Below are positions 31,079-35,068 of a DNA stretch of 35,068 nt, one piece after another. Positions within the stretch are counted from its first letter, which is position 1; each line of letters begins with the position of its first letter. This stretch comes from a virus. Where the stretch lies: positions 1 through 35,068 of IMG/VR virus record IMGVR_UViG_3300044638_008123. The stretch is one strand, 5' to 3'. Both the position numbers and the translations under genes were made by a program. The notes under the pieces are model-generated. The model searched no databases. It was given only the letters and a program-made list of their open reading frames with translations, and was not told the origin of the DNA.

Positions 31079-31100
31079 AACCCATAGTAGTATATGGGTT
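31079..31100. terminator. Bidirectional terminator between convergent genes
   Basis: Perfect 8-bp stem AACCCATA/TATGGGTT with a 6-nt loop, between the plus-strand module B operon and the minus-strand membrane protein gene. T-tails are short. Confidence 0.7.
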
Positions 31101-31116
31101 TAAATAATAAGTTCGT

Positions 31117-31428
31117 TTAAGAGATCCAAATGTGCAGATAATAAGCTAATTTATAGCCAGCAAAAGCCCCAAGTGCAGAGGGAATAGGAAACACTATCAT
31201 TTTACCAAGAGAAGTAACATACTTGGGCCTGTTGACTATTTTACCCATGAAAAAATAATAAGCAAGATATCCAGAAAGAACTGCTAAATCCATTCTTGTT
31301 GAAATAAAGACCACTAGGGTTGCACCAAGAAATCCAAAAATAAAATTATCTCTAACTCCCTCGTATACCTCATACTTTGAGGCATCTTTATATTCCTTGA
31401 TTATTTTTTTAAATTTGCCTCTATTCAT
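31117..31428 (-). CDS. Small membrane protein, 103 aa
   Basis: Not recognised. The basic, soluble-looking start (MNRGKFKKIIKEYKDASKYE) is followed by three likely membrane segments: FIFGFLGATLVVFIS (about 29-44), LAVLSGYLAYYFFMG (about 48-62) and MIVFPIPSALGAFAGYKLAY (about 77-96). It could be a holin, a superinfection or envelope protein, or none of these. A holin is possible by size and topology, but no lysis gene is nearby to support it. GATATAAATT lies upstream at 31446-31455 (minus). Confidence 0.6.
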   Translation of the reverse strand: MNRGKFKKIIKEYKDASKYEVYEGVRDNFIFGFLGATLVVFISTRMDLAVLSGYLAYYFFMGKIVNRPKYVTSLGKMIVFPIPSALGAFAGYKLAYYLHIWIS

Positions 31429-31445
31429 TGGTGGGTATTATTCTA

Positions 31446-31455
31446 AATTTATATC
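31446..31455 (-). promoter_or_regulatory. GATATAAATT box before the membrane protein gene
   Basis: Minus strand TTTTTTGATATAAATTTAG, 17 nt before the ATG at 31428. It contains TATAAAT, the closest match here to the T4 late consensus TATAAATA. Confidence 0.45.
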
Positions 31456-31492
31456 AAAAAAATTAAATAAGTTCCCCCAATTCAAATATACT

Positions 31493-32527
31493 TTACTTGA
31501 ATTTAAAGTATGAATGTTGATTAGATCTTATAGAATCAACGCTTTTTTCTATAACATAACGCACAGAACCTAAATAATGAAATTCTACTTTTATCGTTGA
31601 AGATTTTTCAAAATTAAATTTGAAATAATGAAATATCCCATTAGGTATAACTTCTCTTGTGTGATTTAATACCCCATCTAGATATACTTTAACCCCAACA
31701 TTTTCTCCGCTGTTTATAAAGGGGAACACAAGGAAGAATGAATCATTGCTGTGATAATCTCTTACTACATCAACAAGATCAAGAATTAGATTATCATATC
31801 CTGGTAATGCTATATTACCTCCGCTAGAAATCCCGATCCATTCACTAGAAAAAAAATCTCTCGGTCTATTTTTTTCAATGGTTCCATTTCCGGGATATGT
31901 GTTTATTAATTTAAGAAAAAATGATTCTAATGTGCAATTTCCACCTGATGATAGGAAATCCAAATAACCGTCTGTGCTAAATATCTGATCTGTGTTCTTT
32001 GAGAAATATTCTATTCTTCCTGAAAATATTGAGGTAACAGGAAATATCTGATCACCTAGATTATATGTTTCGTTCATGAACCAATAATCAAGATCTAGCA
32101 TTTTATCTGATAAGGCTTCTTCTAATTTTTCGTGGTCTTTTTGATTCAGAAAAGAATCGGATTCAAAATAAATAAAATGGGTAAATCCTTTCTTTTCCAT
32201 TAGCCATAATGAATTTTTGATGTTCATTAATATTGCAAAAGAATGTGCACCGCTGGTGTTACTATAATTACTTCTGAAATAAAAATTCGAACCATTATAA
32301 TAATATCCGGCCATTTGCTCAAACCCTGGATTTAGAATTTGATTCTCATCTGTGTAAATAAAATAATCTACAGATTTTTGAAGCTCGTGGCTAACAGGAG
32401 CATGGGTTGCGAGGCATGTTTTATAGCCTCTTCTTTTTATACCTTCTATTGTTAGAGATAAAAGAGCCGTGTCTAAATGGGTTTTAGTGTACGACCCTAT
32501 TATAGCACATACCCTTTGTTTGTTCAT
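31493..32527 (-). CDS. Glycosyltransferase-like protein, 344 aa
   Basis: I chose the ATG at 32527 (MNKQRVCAIIGSYTKTHLDT). The frame is open further upstream, but that part would be translated from the tRNA-Leu gene. The N-terminal domain looks like a GT-A fold: CAIIGSYTKTHLD, RRGYKTCLATHAPVS, then KKGFTHFIYFESDSFLNQ, whose ESDS (122-125) may replace the usual DxD. The last 90 residues are a separate beta domain (GVKVYLDGVLNHTREVIPNG). I do not recognise the family firmly. Possible jobs are sugar transfer to phage DNA, virion or host glycans. It lies alone, 12 nt downstream of tRNA-Leu(TAG). Confidence 0.6.
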   Translation of the reverse strand: MNKQRVCAIIGSYTKTHLDTALLSLTIEGIKRRGYKTCLATHAPVSHELQKSVDYFIYTDENQILNPGFEQMAGYYYNGSNFYFRSNYSNTSGAHSFAILMNIKNSLWLMEKKGFTHFIYFESDSFLNQKDHEKLEEALSDKMLDLDYWFMNETYNLGDQIFPVTSIFSGRIEYFSKNTDQIFSTDGYLDFLSSGGNCTLESFFLKLINTYPGNGTIEKNRPRDFFSSEWIGISSGGNIALPGYDNLILDLVDVVRDYHSNDSFFLVFPFINSGENVGVKVYLDGVLNHTREVIPNGIFHYFKFNFEKSSTIKVEFHYLGSVRYVIEKSVDSIRSNQHSYFKFK

Positions 32528-32538
32528 AATAAAAGTTG

Positions 32539-32620
32539 TGACCCCCGAGAGACTCGAACTCTCACGTCTTGCGACACCAGATCCTAAGTCTGGCTTGGCT
32601 ACCAATTACAACAGAGGGCC
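32539..32620 (-). tRNA. tRNA-Leu (anticodon TAG)
   Basis: Acceptor GGCCCTC/GGGGGTC, anticodon loop CTTAGGA in stem CCAGA/TCTGG, class II variable arm, T-loop TTCGAGT. Discriminator A followed by CAA. Confidence 0.94.
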
Positions 32621-32628
32621 TAAATTTG

Positions 32629-32702
32629 TGGACCAGCCTGGGCTCGAACCAGGGACCTAATGATTATGAGTCATTTGCTCTAACCAACTGAGCTACAAGT
32701 CC
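32629..32702 (-). tRNA. tRNA-Met (anticodon CAT), elongator or Ile2
   Basis: Acceptor GGACTTG/CTGGTCC with one T-T mismatch, anticodon loop CTCATAA, T-loop TTCGAGC. G1-C72 rules against an initiator tRNA. A lysidine-modified Ile2 tRNA cannot be excluded. Discriminator A followed by CAA. Confidence 0.9.
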
Positions 32703-32743
32703 TTTTTGATGTTACAAATATAGAGTAAAACATCGAAAATAAA

Positions 32744-32807
32744 AAACGAAAAGACCAAAGAGAATGTAGATTTTCACTAACTCGATTTAGCGGTCTCTTT
32801 GATCTTT
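32744..32807 (-). terminator. Long hairpin, probable terminator or processing site between tRNA-Pro and tRNA-Met
   Basis: AAAGACCAAAGAGA (32750-32763) and TCTCTTTGATCTTT (32794-32807) pair over 14 positions with one mismatch around a 30-nt loop. On the minus strand it is followed by TTTTCGTTTTTTATTTT. The loop is long for a standard terminator, so a processing hairpin is possible. Confidence 0.5.
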
Positions 32808-32810
32808 CTG

Positions 32811-32887
32811 TCGGGTAGGCAAGATTCGAACTTGCGAGTTGTCTTGGTCCCAAACCAAGCCGGGTGACCTGACTCCCGAACTACCCG
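32811..32887 (-). tRNA. tRNA-Pro (anticodon TGG)
   Basis: Acceptor CGGGTAG/CTACCCG, anticodon loop TTTGGGA in stem CTTGG/CCAAG, T-loop TTCGAAT. Discriminator A followed by CAG. Confidence 0.94.
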
Positions 32888-32894
32888 AGTAATG

Positions 32895-32967
32895 GTTGAA
32901 CGACCGGGATCGAACCGGCGACATCTAGCGCCACAAGCTAGTGCTCTGCCAACTGAGCTACATCCAA
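32895..32967 (-). tRNA. tRNA-His (anticodon GTG)
   Basis: Acceptor TTGGATG/CGTTCAA, anticodon loop TTGTGGC in stem CTAGC/GCTAG, T-loop TTCGATC, discriminator C as expected for His, followed by CAT. Confidence 0.92.
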
Positions 32968-33111
32968 CATATTTTAAGGAAAGAGAAAGATGGTTCAGTG
33001 GACAATCTCTTTTATAACTGGCATTACTAGTGGTAGTTCAAACTCCGATGATATTAACTTCCCACCTCTACCAGGTATTTCATATCACCATTCCCCAATC
33101 AACCTTAATTG
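32968..33111. other. 144-nt spacer between tRNA-His and tRNA-Arg, unexplained
   Basis: Too long for a plain tRNA spacer. On the minus strand CTGG and GGTGG can pair with CCACT and CCAG over a large loop. On the plus strand there is an ATG at 32990 after AAGGA, but its frame runs into the tRNA-Arg gene. I see no tRNA and no convincing gene. Confidence 0.35.
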
Positions 33112-33185
33112 TGATCCCGGTTGGATTCGAACCAACGACATCCACCTTAGAAGGGTGGCGCTCTATCCAGCTGAGCTACAGAACC
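33112..33185 (-). tRNA. tRNA-Arg (anticodon TCT)
   Basis: Acceptor GGTTCTG/CGGGATC, anticodon loop CTTCTAA in stem CCACC/GGTGG, T-loop TTCGAAT. Discriminator A followed by CAA. Confidence 0.93.
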
Positions 33186-33194
33186 AAATGTAGT

Positions 33195-33236
33195 GATCTG
33201 TCCAGGGTCGCAGCCGGCTCTCCTATTGGACAGATC
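33195..33236 (-). ncRNA. Hairpin RNA with palindromic loop
   Basis: A perfect 9-bp stem GATCTGTCC/GGACAGATC closes a 24-nt loop that contains the self-complementary AGCCGGCT. It lies between tRNA-Arg and tRNA-Leu(TAA). A second weaker stem CCTAA/TTAGG lies next to it (about 33240-33280). It may be a small stable RNA or a processing spacer. Confidence 0.4.
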
Positions 33237-33283
33237 TAACCTAACGAAGTCGCAAAATCCGGCTTGACGCTATCATTAGGATG

Positions 33284-33370
33284 TACCCCAGACGGGAATC
33301 GAACCCGTACGGACCTTTCGGTTCCACAGCATTTTAAGTGCTGCATGTCTACCAGTTTCATCACCGGGGC
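33284..33370 (-). tRNA. tRNA-Leu (anticodon TAA)
   Basis: Acceptor GCCCCGG/CTGGGGT, anticodon loop CTTAAAA in stem CAGCA/TGCTG, class II variable arm with GGAACCGAAAGGTCC, T-loop TTCGATT. Discriminator A followed by CAT. Confidence 0.94.
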
Positions 33371-33377
33371 ATTAAAA

Positions 33378-33500
33378 GGTGCCGGTGGGAGGTCTGGCTA
33401 CCTCCACGGTGTCCATTTCGGATTCACCACCTTTTCTAGAATTACGGGACGTCTAATAATCTCTATTCGAATTCGAGATCATTCATTCCGCCACACCGGC
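33378..33500 (-). ncRNA. tRNA-derived structured RNA, about 120 nt
   Basis: Minus strand: perfect 7-bp acceptor-like stem GCCGGTG/CACCGGC, then TG and GCGGAAT as at the start of a Leu-type tRNA. Its 3' strand is directly preceded by a 5-bp stem GGAGG/CCTCC in T-arm position, but with loop TAGCCAGA instead of TTCGANN. The interior holds a hairpin ATCTC/GAGAT where the D-loop should be and a GGTG...CACC hairpin capped by GAAA. No anticodon arm is evident. It could be a decayed tRNA or a new stable RNA. AAAAGATATAT ends right at its 5' side (33501). Confidence 0.5.
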
Positions 33501-33510
33501 ATATATCTTT

Positions 33511-33600
33511 TGGCAGAGAGAAAGGGATTCGAACCCTTGTTACGATCGCTCGTAAACACGCTTTCCAAGCGTGCTCCATCAGCCTCTCGGACACCTCTCT
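33511..33600 (-). tRNA. tRNA-Ser (anticodon GGA), CCA encoded
   Basis: Acceptor AGAGAGG/TCTCTCT, anticodon loop TTGGAAA in stem CACGC/GCGTG, class II variable arm, T-loop TTCGAAT, discriminator G followed by CCA. The only tRNA gene here with encoded CCA. Confidence 0.93.
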
Positions 33601-33603
33601 AAG

Positions 33604-33701
33604 TATTAGACCCGACCACCATTTCAGCGTTTCCGCGTGCTTTCAGTATGGCATGAACGTTACGTCCATACTGGTGGCGCCAGCCTCTGCGGGGTCTAAT
33701 A
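33604..33701 (-). ncRNA. 98-nt multi-helix RNA candidate between tRNA-Ser and tRNA-Thr
   Basis: Ends form a perfect 10-bp stem TATTAGACCC/GGGTCTAATA. Inside, on the minus strand, CCACC pairs with GGTGG, CAGTATGG with CCATACTG (8 bp, 14-nt loop), and GCG with CGC around a GAAA tetraloop. Several nested helices in under 100 nt is far more than expected for a spacer. It has no T-arm or anticodon arm, so it is not a tRNA. T4 also encodes two stable non-tRNA RNAs in its tRNA cluster. Confidence 0.6.
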
Positions 33702-33704
33702 AGC

Positions 33705-33765
33705 TTGCTACCGAACTTTTGCATTCTAACAGATATTATGTTAGCGTACGTATTTTACGTTAGCG
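33705..33765. other. Short spacer with hairpins before tRNA-Thr 3' end
   Basis: Contains CTAACA/TGTTAG (6-bp stem, loop GATATTA) and an ACGTA/TACGT hairpin with repeated GTTAGCGT. Probably processing structures between RNAs. Confidence 0.3.
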
Positions 33766-33768
33766 TTG

Positions 33769-33841
33769 AGCCTCCTATCGGGATCGAACCAATGACCTAC
33801 GCATTACAAGTGCGTCGCTCTACCAGCTGAGCTAAGGAGGC
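33769..33841 (-). tRNA. tRNA-Thr (anticodon TGT)
   Basis: Acceptor GCCTCCT/AGGAGGC, anticodon loop CTTGTAA in stem ACGCA/TGCGT, T-loop TTCGATC. Discriminator T followed by CAA. Confidence 0.94.
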
Positions 33842-33846
33842 AGTTG

Positions 33847-33931
33847 CGGAGAGTCAGGGATTCGAACCCCGGGACCTTTTACAGTCAACAGTTTTCAAGA
33901 CTGCCGCAATCGACCGCTCTGCCAACTCTCC
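33847..33931 (-). tRNA. tRNA-Ser (anticodon TGA)
   Basis: Acceptor GGAGAGT/ACTCTCC, anticodon loop CTTGAAA in stem GCAGT/ACTGT, class II variable arm, T-loop TTCGAAT. Discriminator G followed by CAA. Confidence 0.93.
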
Positions 33932-33964
33932 TTTTTAATTTAACACCATGTCAAAGAACCCAAC

Positions 33965-34002
33965 AAAAAAGCCTAAATCTTTTTTAAGGATCTAGGCTTT
34001 TT
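33965..34002 (-). terminator. Terminator after the 30-aa mini-gene
   Basis: Minus strand stem AAAAGCCTA and ATC (one mismatch) folding back on GAT and TAGGCTTTT, followed by TTTTTTG. It separates the mini-gene from the tRNA array downstream. Confidence 0.82.
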
Positions 34003-34027
34003 AGATGAAAATGAATTTAAGTTTCTC

Positions 34028-34120
34028 TTAATTACCTAGGATCTTCGCAGGAGTTATCGGTCTTCTTGATGAAGATAATAACGTGCTATGAAGAGGCAAT
34101 ATATTGAAGTTTTTGTTCAT
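34028..34120 (-). CDS. 30-aa mini-gene candidate
   Basis: An ATG at 34120 opens a 30-codon frame (begins MNKNFNILPLHSTLLSSS, ends AKILGN) with TAA at 34028. A GATATATA box lies 7 nt upstream and a strong terminator follows after about 25 nt. The product is basic and Ser-rich with a weakly hydrophobic start. It has the same box-ORF-terminator plan as the unit at 26972-27102 and likewise sits just upstream of a tRNA array. It could be a peptide or an RNA gene. Confidence 0.45.
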   Translation of the reverse strand: MNKNFNILPLHSTLLSSSRRPITPAKILGN

Positions 34121-34127
34121 TTTGATT

Positions 34128-34135
34128 TATATATC
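34128..34135 (-). promoter_or_regulatory. GATATATA box before the 30-aa mini-gene
   Basis: Minus strand AAACGATATATAAATCAAA then ATG. Identical over 16 nt (GATATATAAATCAAAA) to the box before the module B operon. Confidence 0.5.
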
Positions 34136-34192
34136 GTTTAACTATTTAAATTATACCCAAATATAAGAAAAAGTTACAATAAAAATGCATTT

Positions 34193-35068
34193 TTAAATTA
34201 CACATGATCCCATGCCGCTCGTGTATCCGCTAGCTGATACCTCACCATAGATAAGTTGCGAATTTGAATCAACATCTCTTCTCCATGCATGTAATCCCGA
34301 ACCACCATATCCTGTTGTTAATCCAGAATCTGTAAAGAATCTCGTAACTATCGAACTCTGACTCTCTGAAGCATATACAACTTCTGGTAAATATGAAGAA
34401 AAATAACTACATGCTTCGCCCGAACTTGAACCTGCTGGTCCAATTGCATATTCATAGGATTGAGGTGTTGGCGGTGGTGGAGCTGATTCTGAGAATATAG
34501 GTTGTATACTTGCATAAAGCCCGTTATAAACGTTGATAGTTGGATCATAACTGATTGTTGATGTGTTTCCGTCAAAATCTATTGCCTCCCATCTATCAAA
34601 AATTATAGGATAATTTGGAGAGGCATCTAATGTTATATAAGAAACATCTTCGTTAAAACTATAACTCCCATATCCACTAGCTGCTGAAGGATAGCTTGAT
34701 GAAACTGTCCCATTAACGGATGCTGTTAAAGTGATCGTAGCTTGACATGTTCTTTTCGCTGTTAATAAACCTGAGGCATTTACTATAAAATGTTTACCCC
34801 CAGTGGCTAAATATCCTTGGGGAACTGTTCTTGTTTTGTTTTTATCTAAATAAACAGTAGAGGAAGAAAAATTATTACCTGCCGTGATATCTAGATCTGA
34901 AAAGAATTTTAATTTATATTCACTTACAGTATCGTATGTAACGACAATATCGATACTAGTAAATATGAAATCCGTGGTAAGAGTTTTTCTTGACTTATTC
35001 CAAGGCCAACCCTCATACACGTGCTGAAATTGTGGGATAGTTATTGCAAACGGAATTTCAAACCTAAC
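34193..35068 (-). CDS. Probable tail fibre/adhesin, C-terminal part (N-terminus beyond window)
   Basis: The minus-strand frame is open to the right edge, so the start lies outside; the GTG at 35020 need not be the start. At least 291 codons are visible. A beta-rich domain (ATITLTASVNGTVSSSYPSA; SYITLDASPNYPIIFDRWEA; YDPTINVYNGLYASIQPIF) resembles InlB B-repeat-like modules, which are common in surface adhesins. After a Pro linker (SAPPPPTPQS) comes a C-terminal Gly/Ser/Tyr-rich region (SSSGEACSYFSSYLPEVVYA) ending GMGSCVI, perhaps a receptor-binding tip. The structural role is inferred from composition and the phage context. Confidence 0.6.
   Translation of the reverse strand, partial: VRFEIPFAITIPQFQHVYEGWPWNKSRKTLTTDFIFTSIDIVVTYDTVSEYKLKFFSDLDITAGNNFSSSTVYLDKNKTRTVPQGYLATGGKHFIVNASGLLTAKRTCQATITLTASVNGTVSSSYPSAASGYGSYSFNEDVSYITLDASPNYPIIFDRWEAIDFDGNTSTISYDPTINVYNGLYASIQPIFSESAPPPPTPQSYEYAIGPAGSSSGEACSYFSSYLPEVVYASESQSSIVTRFFTDSGLTTGYGGSGLHAWRRDVDSNSQLIYGEVSASGYTSGMGSCVI

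Noticed and set aside
32528-32605. Longer start for the glycosyltransferase-like gene at 32605
   Set aside because: The extra 26 residues would be translated from the tRNA-Leu gene; the ATG at 32527 gives a typical protein start.
32990-33060. A plus-strand degenerate tRNA with TTCAAAC as T-loop
   Set aside because: Bases on either side of the loop (GGTAG and TCCGA) do not pair, and no acceptor stem is found.
32990-33193. Plus-strand frame in the tRNA array (begins MVQWTISFITGITSG)
   Set aside because: It runs antisense through the whole tRNA-Arg gene; only about 40 codons are outside the tRNA and they match nothing I know.
33604-33701. Hammerhead or other self-cleaving ribozyme
   Set aside because: CTGAAAG and GGAAAC superficially recall the hammerhead core, but CUGANGA and the NUH site in the right helix order are absent.
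1-35068. CRISPR array, insertion sequence, integrase or attachment site
   Set aside because: No regularly spaced repeats, transposase or integrase motifs, or terminal repeats were seen; the region reads as core and accessory genome of a virulent phage.

Overview
The window looks like part of the genome of a large T4-like (contractile-tailed) phage of a Bacteroidota host. The phage call rests on a long minus-strand run with T4-family proteins: tail sheath (gp18-like), terminase large subunit (gp17-like), neck/tail-completion proteins, the Mre11/Rad50-like pair gp47/gp46, a DnaB-like helicase (gp41-like) and a RecA-like recombinase (UvsX-like). The host call is inference. The DNA is AT-rich, one small protein has a typical Bacteroidota lipoprotein signal (ALASC), and a secreted nuclease has a signal peptide ending LKAQ, a common flavobacterial style.

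Layout: 1-8.7 kb (minus) is structural and packaging: sheath (cut by the window edge), large and probable small terminase, a large neck-like protein, a gp15-like protein and a 106-aa unknown. 8.8-14.8 kb (minus) is replication and recombination: gp46, gp47, a 152-aa unknown, helicase, a 96-aa unknown, UvsX. 14.8-19.7 kb (minus) holds small accessory genes: lipoprotein, YkuK-like RNase H fold protein, zinc-ribbon protein, HAD deoxynucleotidase and a thymidylate synthase/dCMP hydroxymethylase-like enzyme. 19.7-23.0 kb (plus) is a MoxR AAA+ ATPase, a VWA protein and an exported NUC1-type endonuclease with overlapping or closely spaced genes. 23.0-26.9 kb (mostly minus) has a tRNA-like RNA, tRNA-Gly, a glycosyltransferase, a PhyH-type dioxygenase and five tRNAs. 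27.2-31.0 kb (plus) is a second MoxR module: MoxR, an HEIMH metallopeptidase-like protein, a Pro/Gly-rich protein and a VWA protein. 31.1-35.1 kb (minus) has a membrane protein, another glycosyltransferase-like protein, nine tRNAs interleaved with structured RNAs, a 30-codon mini-gene and the C-terminal part of a probable tail fibre.

The most unusual content is the pair of paralogous MoxR/VWA modules. In the second one three proteins start with a similar short peptide ending in (V/I)NE, which resembles T4 capsid-targeting sequences cut by the prohead protease. If that is right, this chaperone-like machinery may be packaged and injected. Also notable are at least three structured non-tRNA RNAs in or next to the tRNA arrays, two mini-genes with their own promoter-like box and terminator, a recurring GATATATA box often 6-7 nt from the start codon, and 13 of 15 tRNA genes carrying CA directly after the discriminator base instead of CCA.

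All calls come from reading the sequence; no searches or folding programs were run. No CRISPR array, insertion sequence or rRNA was seen.
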